Of a stretch of DNA of 64,000 nucleotides, positions 17,122-25,697 are shown piece after piece. The position numbers and the translations under genes were made by a program. The stretch is from Vreelandella salicampi (GTDB taxonomy: Bacteria; Pseudomonadota; Gammaproteobacteria; Pseudomonadales; Halomonadaceae), in NCBI RefSeq assembly GCF_013415105.1, contig NZ_JACCDF010000001.1:124001-188000 (forward strand). The letters are read 5' to 3'. The notes beneath the pieces were generated by a model, which made no database searches, had not been told where the DNA came from, and saw only the letters and a program-made list of their open reading frames with translations. Every line of letters starts with the position of its first letter. Within the stretch, counting starts at the first letter, position 1.

Positions 17122-19125
17122 ATGCCGACTTTTATATCCGCCGCACAACGCTTGGGCACGCTCTCCGCCCTGGCACTTTGTCTCACACCCATGCCGCTGC
17201 TGGCCCAGGATCAGCCAGATGAGCAGGAGAACACCGAGCAGGAAGAAGCGACTGACGCCGCCCCCATTCCGCTGGTGCCTGGAGAACCCACCTGGGATAG
17301 TTTTCACGGCCAGCTCAACGCCCAGAAATATAGCCCGCTCGATCAGATCAATGCCGACAACGTCGGCGAACTGGAGAAAGTTTGGGAAGTCCACACCGGT
17401 GATGTCGCAGATGGTTCGGGCGAATTACCCGCAACCGTTTGGTCCGCGACCCCAGTGTTTGCCAACGATACCCTGTATATCGGCACGCCGTTCTATCGGA
17501 TCCTCGCCCTTGACCCTGCCAGTGGTGAAGAGAAGTGGAGTTTCGATACCCAATCGTCTCTTGAAGCCCTGACCCAGCCCGCCTTGAAGAATCGTGGTGT
17601 CGCCTACTGGGAAGCGGACGATCCGGTAGACGGCGAAGCCTGCCAGAAAATCGTTTATATGGGCACCATGGACGCGCAGCTGTTTGCAGTCGACGCCGAT
17701 AGCGGCGAACCGTGCACAAGCTTTGCCAATAACGGCGTGCTCGACGTCAACCAGTGGAATGATACCCATGACAAGTGGCCGTTATCGCTGCTGCAGCCAC
17801 CGACAGTCGTCGGTGATCGCTTGATCCTTGGCTGGGCGGGGATGGACTGGGCTTACGAACAAGCTCCCCCCGGTTCCGTGTTTGCCCTCAATGCCCGTAC
17901 CGGCGAACTCGAATGGACGTTCCAGGCACTGTCCGATCAGATGCGCGAGCAAAGCGGTACCGCCAATGTTTGGACGCATATGTCCGCCGACGAAGAGCGG
18001 GGCTTGGTTTATCTGCCGGTCTCTTCCCCCTCGCCGAACTTCTGGGGTGGCAATCGCACCGAAGAGGTGCCATTGGCAACCTCAACGACTGCCCTAGATA
18101 TCGAGACCGGCGATGTCGTCTGGTCACGGCAGTGGGTTCATCATGATATCTGGGACTACGATACGGTTGCCGCTCCCACCCTGATGGATATCACGGTGGA
18201 CGGCGAGGAGGTACCTGCACTGCTCCAAGCAACCAAGATGGGCTTTCTGTTCGTGGTTAATCGCGAAACCGGTGAAGACATCTGGCCAATTGAAGAACGT
18301 CCGGTACCCAGTGGCGACGGCAGCGTCGACGGCGAAGTTTACGCCCCAACCCAACCCTTCCCCACCAAACCGGCGCCGCTGCTTGATCAGTCTGAAAAAC
18401 CCAATGTCTGGGCACTGGCCGATGCCGTGGGTTTCGGTGAATGCTCGGCGCTGTGGGAGGACTTGAGCTACGAAGGCATGTACACCCCACCCACCACCCA
18501 AGGCGAAGGGGCACTTGGCTACCCCATCACTGCCGGGGGCGTACAGTGGGGCGGCGTAGCGTTTGATCCTGAAAGCCAAACTGCCGTAGTGAACACCTCT
18601 CATATTGTCCAGTACCTGAAGCTCTATAATCGCGAGGCTTATGAAGAGGCGGATAGCGGTTCGGGCAACGAAAGCGGCTTTGCGCCCCAAGAAGGCGCCC
18701 CTTACGGGATACGCCTTGAAATCGCTCAGAACTGGCTCGGTATGCCCTGTTGGGAACCGCCCTTCGGTGAGCTTGTCGCCCTCGATATGACCACTGGTGA
18801 CGTGAAATGGCGTCGCCCAGTGGGGGCATCGCAGCAGTATGGCTTCTTCATGCCCGAAAGCTGGGGTTCGCCTACCATCGGTGGCCCGGCAGTGACGGCT
18901 GGAGGTATTGTATTCATTGGCGCTTCCATGGATGCCAAGGTACGCGCTTACTCCCTTGAAACCGGCGAGGAGCTATGGGAAGACCAGCTCGAGGCGCCCT
19001 CGGTATCAAACCCCGCGGTCTATGAGTACAACGGTCGCGAATACGTTGCCTTTATTGGTGGTGGCAATACTATCCTAAAAGCTGAGGTCGGCGATCAAAT
19101 CGCGGTCTATGCCCTGCCGGAATAA
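17122..19125 (+). CDS. Periplasmic PQQ-dependent dehydrogenase (glucose/quinate-like)
   Basis: The 667 residues begin with a signal peptide (hydrophobic SALALCLTPMPLLAQ, cut probably after LAQ) and continue as an eight-bladed quinoprotein propeller. Tryptophan-docking repeats such as LALDPASGEEKWSF, FALNARTGELEWTF and VALDMTTGDVKWR recur, and WVHHDIWDYDTVAAP is the HHDxWDYD active-site sequence of the glucose/quinate dehydrogenase group. It should oxidise a polyol, sugar or quinate in the periplasm and pass electrons to ubiquinone. The substrate cannot be read from sequence. It has no covalent membrane domain; the four-helix protein immediately upstream may supply one. No PQQ synthesis genes are in the window. 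Confidence 0.87.
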   Translation: MPTFISAAQRLGTLSALALCLTPMPLLAQDQPDEQENTEQEEATDAAPIPLVPGEPTWDSFHGQLNAQKYSPLDQINADNVGELEKVWEVHTGDVADGSGELPATVWSATPVFANDTLYIGTPFYRILALDPASGEEKWSFDTQSSLEALTQPALKNRGVAYWEADDPVDGEACQKIVYMGTMDAQLFAVDADSGEPCTSFANNGVLDVNQWNDTHDKWPLSLLQPPTVVGDRLILGWAGMDWAYEQAPPGSVFALNARTGELEWTFQALSDQMREQSGTANVWTHMSADEERGLVYLPVSSPSPNFWGGNRTEEVPLATSTTALDIETGDVVWSRQWVHHDIWDYDTVAAPTLMDITVDGEEVPALLQATKMGFLFVVNRETGEDIWPIEERPVPSGDGSVDGEVYAPTQPFPTKPAPLLDQSEKPNVWALADAVGFGECSALWEDLSYEGMYTPPTTQGEGALGYPITAGGVQWGGVAFDPESQTAVVNTSHIVQYLKLYNREAYEEADSGSGNESGFAPQEGAPYGIRLEIAQNWLGMPCWEPPFGELVALDMTTGDVKWRRPVGASQQYGFFMPESWGSPTIGGPAVTAGGIVFIGASMDAKVRAYSLETGEELWEDQLEAPSVSNPAVYEYNGREYVAFIGGGNTILKAEVGDQIAVYALPE

Positions 19126-19150
19126 ACGTCGCAATTAGTCATCAGGTAAC

Positions 19151-19182
19151 AAATGGGGCGGCCTTTAAGGCCGCCCCATTTG
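19151..19182. terminator. Bidirectional terminator
   Basis: A nearly perfect palindrome (AAATGGGGCGGCC, loop TTTA region, then GGCCGCCCCATTT) lies between the convergent PQQ dehydrogenase and the unknown membrane protein. A short T run follows in each direction. It is the first strong intrinsic terminator I can find downstream of leuA on the minus strand. Confidence 0.85.
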
Positions 19183-19211
19183 CGTTACTGGTGATTGTAA
19201 AAACCACTCTT

Positions 19212-20366
19212 TTAACCAAGCTCACCGGCTCTGCTCTTGGCACGTTCGGTTAACGTCTTGTTAGCGGCTTTAAAGCACAGTTGCATCAACGGCACCAGTA
19301 ACCACAACAGCGGCAGCAGTAGCCAGCGATAAACAAAACGCGCCATGATCAATAGCGGCAATAATACGATCAGCCAAATGAGAAACTGGCCAACCCATAC
19401 CGGCCAGCCAAGCCAGGTAGAGAGGTTGGCGCCCAGCGCGCTCACCAAGCTGGGATGGCGCACGACCACATAGGCGGTGCCCGCTACCACGGCAACTTTG
19501 GCCATCCGAGGCAAGGCCGCAAAACGCCCACCACTCACTAGTACGCCCTGGCGCAAGCCAGTACGGGCGCCCTGTACTTCCACGCTACCTACCCGGGCGG
19601 CACGGGCGGCCCTGCCTGCCCGCAGCACTTTGACGGTGCTGGCCATCACGAGTAGATCCACACCGGCCCAGCCTAAATCGGCGGCGCCAATATCATCGCC
19701 CCGCCGCCACTGGCTCTCCAAATCGCGTAGGCCGCTGGTAAAGAAATCGCCCAGGCCCGCGACCACTCGTTCACCCTGCAGCCACTCCACCTCGCCTTGG
19801 TCACTGACCACAAACTGGTTGAGCAGCGCGTGGCCATTGGCATCTAGCAGAGCGATACCCATCTGCCCTCGGCGGTAAGGGGTGAACGCCGCATTGGTGT
19901 TGGCACTTTCTTCGCTCCACCAACGGCTAATCTCCTGATAACGCTCGTCAATCCAATGTTGCGCCCGAAGCGTGGCCACATCGTGGGTGCGAAAGTAGCT
20001 AATGGGCTGTACGGCGTCGGCGCCATAGCGCATCAGCACCTGCTGAAATTCGGGTAATAGGCCGTATTCCAGCAACACCTCGCGAGCCACATCGCCGTAA
20101 CGCAAAATCGCCAGCGAGGCGCTCATCCATAGCGCCTGATCGGCGGCATAGCTGAGAAAGAGCGCGTTGATCTCCGGCGACTCCTGCTGTAGCGATGGCT
20201 CCATAGAGGGCAGCGCCCGCTGGGCTTCCAAACGCACCAGTTTGTCCTCGAATGGCTCATGGGAAGCGACAGCGGTTAATACCCCCGCCACCAACATAGC
20301 GGTTGCGACGATCAACCATCCCGTCCGATTAGACCACCCACTACGTATCAGCCACCCAATACGCAT
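19212..20366 (-). CDS. Uncharacterised membrane protein downstream of Wadjet
   Basis: I do not recognise this 384-residue protein. One membrane helix lies near the N-terminus (about 16-34) after an Arg/Trp-rich start. A large middle region of about 250 residues is rich in Asp, Glu, Arg and Ala, contains LLDANGHALLNQFVVSDQG and an RAGRAARAAR stretch, and is probably periplasmic. Two or three hydrophobic helices follow near 320-370 with a basic tail. The start has GGAGAG six bases upstream. It lies 94 nt after jetD on the same strand, with a TATAAAT in the gap but no convincing -35. A Wadjet partnership is possible only by position. Confidence 0.8.
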   Translation of the reverse strand: MRIGWLIRSGWSNRTGWLIVATAMLVAGVLTAVASHEPFEDKLVRLEAQRALPSMEPSLQQESPEINALFLSYAADQALWMSASLAILRYGDVAREVLLEYGLLPEFQQVLMRYGADAVQPISYFRTHDVATLRAQHWIDERYQEISRWWSEESANTNAAFTPYRRGQMGIALLDANGHALLNQFVVSDQGEVEWLQGERVVAGLGDFFTSGLRDLESQWRRGDDIGAADLGWAGVDLLVMASTVKVLRAGRAARAARVGSVEVQGARTGLRQGVLVSGGRFAALPRMAKVAVVAGTAYVVVRHPSLVSALGANLSTWLGWPVWVGQFLIWLIVLLPLLIMARFVYRWLLLPLLWLLVPLMQLCFKAANKTLTERAKSRAGELG

Positions 20367-20460
20367 TGCTCTCTCCGCTGTGGCGCTTCATCAGGCTATT
20401 TATACCATTTATCTATTTATTCTAGCTGGCGCTCACAATCGTTCACGGCAAACCAAGCGA

Positions 20461-21609
20461 TTAGCTAAAACCTCCCAACCACCCCAGCAGCTCACGCTGT
20501 ACGTCTTGGGCAGGCAGATACTCCTGCTCCAGGCGCCCTTGTGGTTGTGCTTTGAGAAAATGAAAAAAAGCCTCTTCGCGTTGATTCAGGCCGCTGGTCG
20601 GCAGCTCGGCTTGAACCGGCTCCGGCACTGCGCAGTCGCGGCAAAATGCCTTGAAGTGAGCCTCGCTCATCATTAATGGGGTAATGCTGGGCAACGACTG
20701 CCTGGCTCTGGCCAGCATCACTAGCCCCCAGGTATCCATGTCGCCCCAATAGGCGACCGCTTTGGCGTTGAGTGCCCCACCTGCCAGCCAGTGTAAATCC
20801 AGCCCCGCACCAAGAATCGCCACGGTGCCGGACATGGTTGGTAGCAAGTGCTCACACTGCTCATTCTCGACCACTATGACCCGCGAGCCTGGCAGGTAAG
20901 TACCCGCCAGCTCTCTGGCGGTGATGCGCTGGCGCTGAAAGGGCAGCAGTCCCTGCTCCAATGGCACCACCAGCAGCCAGTGATCTTTATCGTCGGGAGC
21001 ATCCAGAAAGCCGCTTAACCCTTGTTGGCTGACCATGCCGTCGTAGCGCTGATCCAGCAGGCGGGTGAGTAACGCGGCATGGCGCTGGATAAACTTGGTA
21101 TCTACCCCTAGCCCTTTGAGCAGCCTTAACGGTCGGCCTTGTGCTATCCCCGGTTGCAGTGAATCCGCCAGGGTCGCTGCGTCGATAACCTCGCTGATGG
21201 CCTTGTTTCGCCACAGGCTACGTTCGCGAACCAGCAACTCCTGGTAACGCTGGTTGACGCTTCCTACCAGGGTTTCCAGCAGCGCAAACTCTTGCTGCAC
21301 CTCGGCATCCGCCGTGGCGGCGGCCCACTCAGACGGCGTATGCAACACCCACTGCACCGGGAGGGACACCGGGTCAGCCGCAGCGCGGAAGTTGATGTCC
21401 TGAAATACAACCCGGCCAACGGTGACTTGCCGCCAACGCTGTACATGGGCCTGCACCAGCCCGGTCTGATCGGCAAACTGGCGGCCGCTGGGTTTGCCAA
21501 TCGCAAGCACCAGCGGCCAACTCTCCGGGGATAACAACCGCTCTACCCGCCAGAACGCTTGCTGCCATTGCTTGGCCAGACGAGCAGCAATATCACTCGG
21601 GGACTTCAT
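20461..21609 (-). CDS. jetD: Wadjet nuclease subunit JetD (DUF3322-DUF2220, Toprim)
   Basis: JetD is the Toprim nuclease of the Wadjet anti-plasmid system; it cuts circular DNA extruded by the JetABC motor. The 382 residues have an N-terminal DUF3322 arm domain (about 1-170) and a C-terminal Toprim-like DUF2220 domain. The catalytic pattern is visible as VVENEQ (Glu248/Glu250) and GDMDTWG (Asp290, Asp292). I start at the ATG at 21609, overlapping the jetC end by 17 nt; a further upstream open frame has no homology. It is the last gene of the jetABCD unit. The MksG/EptD nucleases of other bacteria are the same family. Confidence 0.9.
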   Translation of the reverse strand: MKSPSDIAARLAKQWQQAFWRVERLLSPESWPLVLAIGKPSGRQFADQTGLVQAHVQRWRQVTVGRVVFQDINFRAAADPVSLPVQWVLHTPSEWAAATADAEVQQEFALLETLVGSVNQRYQELLVRERSLWRNKAISEVIDAATLADSLQPGIAQGRPLRLLKGLGVDTKFIQRHAALLTRLLDQRYDGMVSQQGLSGFLDAPDDKDHWLLVVPLEQGLLPFQRQRITARELAGTYLPGSRVIVVENEQCEHLLPTMSGTVAILGAGLDLHWLAGGALNAKAVAYWGDMDTWGLVMLARARQSLPSITPLMMSEAHFKAFCRDCAVPEPVQAELPTSGLNQREEAFFHFLKAQPQGRLEQEYLPAQDVQRELLGWLGGFS

Positions 21610-24600
21610 GGTGGGTTTCTCGCCGCTGTTTCCGGACTTCATCCAACGCCTGCCAGCTGATCGGCGTAAGGCTGGAAGCATTGCCACGGCGGTGCACCAC
21701 CACCGCCGAGCGGGTGTGCTTGCGCAGCAAGCGCATCTCTTTGTTGGGGGTAATAAACAGCGCGTGGAGGTGAAATTCGTTAAGCGCGGCAATAATGCGC
21801 CCCGCCACCGCATTCGAACTGCGCGCAAAGGCTTCATCCAGCACGATAGTGCCAAACAGCGGCCGAGGGCTGCCATCCGGGCACAGGGCGTAACTCAGCG
21901 AGGCGGTGAGCACGTAGGAGGCGATAATCTCTTTTTCGCCGCCGCTTCCCCCCTGGGAACCCGAGCGGGTCTCAATCACATGACCGTCGGCGCGGTCGAT
22001 CATGGCGACTTTAAACTCGAGTCTAAAACGCGGATCCAACAACGCGCGCGACCCTAATGTACGGTGGCGTTCGCAGGCATCACGCAGCAGACCGATAATA
22101 TGTTGCAACGCTTTATACTGGCTTTCACCGCCATCCTCCACAAATCGCGAAGAAGCGAGCGCGGTATTGGCTCGGGTAAACGTCCGCAGGCTTTCATGGA
22201 CGACCTTATTCGCCACCAGTTGCAGGTAACGCCCGCGCTGGAAATCCACCCGCCGCAAGGTGTTATTGAGATCCTCCAACCGCTCCTCGATACGCTCGAC
22301 TTCCCCATCAATGGTGGCCAGCAGTTGCGAGACACCCTGGTCGGAAGAGTCGGTCAGGTATTCTTGAAAACGCTTCTGCTTGTCGGGCAGCGCTTCGTCG
22401 GTCAGCACCTTGAGCCGTTCCAGATAGTCGGGCACATCGTCGAGTTCCCGCCCGACTTCAGATAACGCCCCGCGGTCTTCCCGCTGGGCATCCGACATGG
22501 CTTTTACCAGCTCTTTTTCCAACCGGCTTTGGGTGCTTCGAAGGGCAGTGAGCTGCTGTTGCAACTGCGCGGCAGCTTGGCGCTCCAGCTCATCAATTTG
22601 CGTCAGCTGCTGTTGGTGAACGCTAGCAAAATGGGCGTCGGCAAGCGCTCGCTCATCCTCCTTTAAGCCCATCTCTGCTCTGCGGAACGCTCGGTTTTGT
22701 TCCTTTTGAGCCGCTTCCAAGCTGTTAGTCAACTGAAGGCTATGCTTCATGGCGTGCTGTTTCTGCCGCTCCAGCTTCTCTAAGACGGCCCGGGCATCTT
22801 CCAGTTGGCTTTTGGCTAACGACGCATCGGAATCCGGTGACGTCAGGGCCGCCAGTTTATCCCGCTGCTGCTGCCATTCACGCTCGGCTTGGGGCGTGTT
22901 GATCTGCGCATAGTCCAACTCTGCAAGGGTTGTTAGCGACACGGCCCGCTGTTCAAGTTGGGTCTGTGCAGCCTTCGCCTGTTGCTCTGACGCCTTGGCA
23001 CTGCGCAACCGCTCTTCCGCCTGGGTGATTTGCGCGCCTAACGCTGCCAGCCGATCGCGGTTATCAAAGCCGGTTTGCCAATCGTCACTCAGCCGCTTTT
23101 GATCCTGCTTATCAAAAAAGCGCGCCTTACCAGACATCAGCCCTTCCACCGTCATGGCATGGGGCGTTTCTTGTAGCGCCTCTGGCGACGCGACGCAGTG
23201 TCTATCCAGCCCGGCCAACAGCGCTTTGACGGCTTCCCGGTAGGGGTGATCCTTGTACTCGAGTTTGCGCGTAAAGCCATCCTCAAAAAAGCGCGCTTGG
23301 CCTTGAGAGGGCTTCACTTCCAGAATCCGCACATGCAGGGCATTGTGGCGGCTATTGATCCAGTTGAGTGCTTCGCGGGTAGCAGCAGGCGGCACCAGAA
23401 TGCGCAACCGGTGGCTGCCAATGGCGCGTTCAATGGCACCGCGCCAGGCCTGCTCACCCTCTTTCACTTGCACCAGTTCGCCCGCAAATGGCAGGTCGTC
23501 TTCGGTGAGCGACAAGGCATCGGCCAGCAAGGCACGGAACTGTTGAAAGCGGCCCGGAATATTCGACCCTGGGCGCGCTTTTACCTCAGCTAGCTCTTCG
23601 TGCAGCTCCGTGCATTCGCGTTCCATCTGATAGCGTTGGCTGCCCTGCTCAAAGGCGGCCTGTTGGGCGGCTTCAAGCTCGTGTGCGGTTTGCTCTCGCT
23701 GCTCGGCAGCCAGCATCTGGTTGGTGACGACTACTTCACGGCTCAGGGCATCGTCAAAGGAGAGCGAGCGCGCTAGCCGCTGATACTCGGCCGCATGGCG
23801 CCGGCAGCGTTCCAGATTGGCTTGCTTCTCGCTGACCAGCGCTTCCAGGGTCTGGATGTCTGAACCGCCTAGACGTAGATAAGCCTCATTTAATCGCTCG
23901 CAGCTTTGGTGCTGATGGGCGTACTGTTCTTCGGCCGCCGCCCACTCGGCCTCGGCCTGCTGAGTGTGTTGCTGAAGGCGCGTAGCCTCGTCCTTCCACA
24001 GTCGATGCGCCTGCTCACCAAACCACACCGGCAGCACCCGGCTGAGTGTTTCCTGGTCATCAAGCTGCGTTTGGTTGTGCAGGTACTTCTCCCAACCGGT
24101 CTTGATCGGCTCCAGGGAGCGCTGCTGACGGCGGGCGATTTCAAGCTCTTCATGAATGGCGGTGAGGTCATCGAAACTGTCGGCTACTTCTCGTGCGCGC
24201 TGGAACTGGGCGTTGTCATCCAGCACCAGCTCGCGAAAAATGTCATCAATACTGTTGAGTTGTTTCAGCCCTGCCGCTCGGTTGAGCAGATTAAAGGCGT
24301 TATCACGCACTTCAAAAAAATCCCGCAGCCGCGCTAGAAAGCCTTTTTTGCTAGGGTACGTCCAGATACCCGTTTCGGTCTTATCCAGTTGGCGCAAAGC
24401 ACGCATACCGCCTTCCTGTTGCAGCGTCAGCCAGCGCGACAGGGTGTGCTCGGAGGCGGTACTGAACAGCCAGAGTTTTTTCATATCCGAAGGCGACATG
24501 CTGGTGCCGTCAAACCAAAGCAATGCGCCAATGCGAACCAGGCTTTCGCCATTGCTGAGGGTCGCCACCAGGCCGGTCACGGTTTTGCCGGGGCGAGCGA

Positions 24601-24937
24601 TATGCGACTGGCCTTCGCCGCCATCCCCTGGCCCACTCACCCCGCGCACGTAAGAGACCAGATCTCGGTCACTTTCGTGACCACCGGTAGAGGCAAGGTT
24701 GTATTTGGGGTTGGCCGTGAGCAGGGTCATTAGTGCATCCACCAGGGTGGTTTTGCCACTGCCGGTGGGGCCAATGATCGCACTGCCCTGGGCGTCGATA
24801 TCGGCCCGGTGCATACCGCCAAAGCCGCCCCAGTTGAACAGTTCCAGCGTTTGCAAAATATAGGTGGGCGCAAGTTGCCAGCCGCTCTCTTGGCCTTCCT
24901 CAAATAACGAAGGCTGGGTAAGCGTGGTGGTGATCAT
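21593..24937 (-). CDS. jetC: Wadjet SMC-like ATPase JetC (MukB-like)
   Basis: JetC is the SMC-type motor that extrudes DNA loops and senses small circular DNA. In 1114 residues it has Walker A GPTGSGKTT (56-64), long Glu/Gln/Arg-rich coiled coils on both sides of a hinge region near 500-600, the ABC signature GGSGGEKE at about 996-1003 and Walker B TIVLDEAFA at about 1030-1038. The order of ATP motifs and the length match the MukB/MksB/JetC branch and not ordinary Smc. Its ATG overlaps the jetB stop by 4 nt. It is encoded in a jetA-B-C-D order that matches type I Wadjet. Confidence 0.93.
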   Translation of the reverse strand: MITTTLTQPSLFEEGQESGWQLAPTYILQTLELFNWGGFGGMHRADIDAQGSAIIGPTGSGKTTLVDALMTLLTANPKYNLASTGGHESDRDLVSYVRGVSGPGDGGEGQSHIARPGKTVTGLVATLSNGESLVRIGALLWFDGTSMSPSDMKKLWLFSTASEHTLSRWLTLQQEGGMRALRQLDKTETGIWTYPSKKGFLARLRDFFEVRDNAFNLLNRAAGLKQLNSIDDIFRELVLDDNAQFQRAREVADSFDDLTAIHEELEIARRQQRSLEPIKTGWEKYLHNQTQLDDQETLSRVLPVWFGEQAHRLWKDEATRLQQHTQQAEAEWAAAEEQYAHQHQSCERLNEAYLRLGGSDIQTLEALVSEKQANLERCRRHAAEYQRLARSLSFDDALSREVVVTNQMLAAEQREQTAHELEAAQQAAFEQGSQRYQMERECTELHEELAEVKARPGSNIPGRFQQFRALLADALSLTEDDLPFAGELVQVKEGEQAWRGAIERAIGSHRLRILVPPAATREALNWINSRHNALHVRILEVKPSQGQARFFEDGFTRKLEYKDHPYREAVKALLAGLDRHCVASPEALQETPHAMTVEGLMSGKARFFDKQDQKRLSDDWQTGFDNRDRLAALGAQITQAEERLRSAKASEQQAKAAQTQLEQRAVSLTTLAELDYAQINTPQAEREWQQQRDKLAALTSPDSDASLAKSQLEDARAVLEKLERQKQHAMKHSLQLTNSLEAAQKEQNRAFRRAEMGLKEDERALADAHFASVHQQQLTQIDELERQAAAQLQQQLTALRSTQSRLEKELVKAMSDAQREDRGALSEVGRELDDVPDYLERLKVLTDEALPDKQKRFQEYLTDSSDQGVSQLLATIDGEVERIEERLEDLNNTLRRVDFQRGRYLQLVANKVVHESLRTFTRANTALASSRFVEDGGESQYKALQHIIGLLRDACERHRTLGSRALLDPRFRLEFKVAMIDRADGHVIETRSGSQGGSGGEKEIIASYVLTASLSYALCPDGSPRPLFGTIVLDEAFARSSNAVAGRIIAALNEFHLHALFITPNKEMRLLRKHTRSAVVVHRRGNASSLTPISWQALDEVRKQRRETHHEVPE

Positions 24938-25695
24938 GGCGCGTTCTCCCCGTGGTCACTACTCTCCGCAGCTACCCTGGCCTTTAACTCATACAGCAAA
25001 GCGGTGAGATTTTCCGGGTTGGCCAGGTGGGCAATCATCGGTCGGATAGCCACCCGCTCGTGGCTATCCGGTGCCGACACCAGGCCGTGGCCTTTGAGTT
25101 GATCCAGCAGCTGTAGCGCCCGGGTACGCTCGCGGGCCTCGCTGCCACTCTCCCCCAGGTACACCTGCATCTGTGGAATCAGCTCATCCACCGCCACCAT
25201 GGCGTCTCCGGCGCCGGTGCCCGCGTCCTGCTCGTGGGCAATGAAATACTGGCGCAAAATCGCCACCAGCAAGGTCTGTTCCAGGTTTAGCCGCTGCTTG
25301 CGCACCAGTGGGTGTGACCAGTCATCCTGGGGCTCGTCAGTATCCCCAGGTCGCACCGCCAGAAACACCAGCCCCCGGACCTCATCGGCGCGGGCGATTA
25401 AATCCAAGGGTTCTAAGGTGGCATTGAGCCGCGCCATGGCGACGAGAGCCGCGCGGTAAAGATGCGGCCTTTGAGTCTCTTCCAGCAAGCCCATACGGAG
25501 CAGTTCCTGAGCCACTTCACGTAATTTGACGTCCGTGCGAGCGGTGGCTTCGGTGTTTATCTCCTCACCAGCAGCGTCTAGTGCTTCATTTTCCTGCACT
25601 TGAGGGGCCTGCTCCTGAAACTGATTCGGAGGCCCTTCTTCGCTGGTCTCATCCATGTCCTGCTGCTTAACAATCCGATCAAACACACCTGCCAT
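24934..25695 (-). CDS. jetB: Wadjet kite-like subunit JetB (DUF4194, MukE-like)
   Basis: JetB is the MukE-like kite protein that bridges JetA and the JetC heads. The 253 residues carry an acidic N-terminal tail (about 10-50) and the DUF4194 domain (about 55-245) with paired winged-helix predictions, for example VKLREVAQELLRMGLL followed by YRAALVAMARLNATLEPLDL. I use the ATG at 25695, two nucleotides after the jetA stop and with GGGAG eight bases upstream; a GTG five codons earlier is weaker. It overlaps jetC by 4 nt. Confidence 0.9.
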   Translation of the reverse strand: MAGVFDRIVKQQDMDETSEEGPPNQFQEQAPQVQENEALDAAGEEINTEATARTDVKLREVAQELLRMGLLEETQRPHLYRAALVAMARLNATLEPLDLIARADEVRGLVFLAVRPGDTDEPQDDWSHPLVRKQRLNLEQTLLVAILRQYFIAHEQDAGTGAGDAMVAVDELIPQMQVYLGESGSEARERTRALQLLDQLKGHGLVSAPDSHERVAIRPMIAHLANPENLTALLYELKARVAAESSDHGENAP

Positions 25696-25697
25696 GC

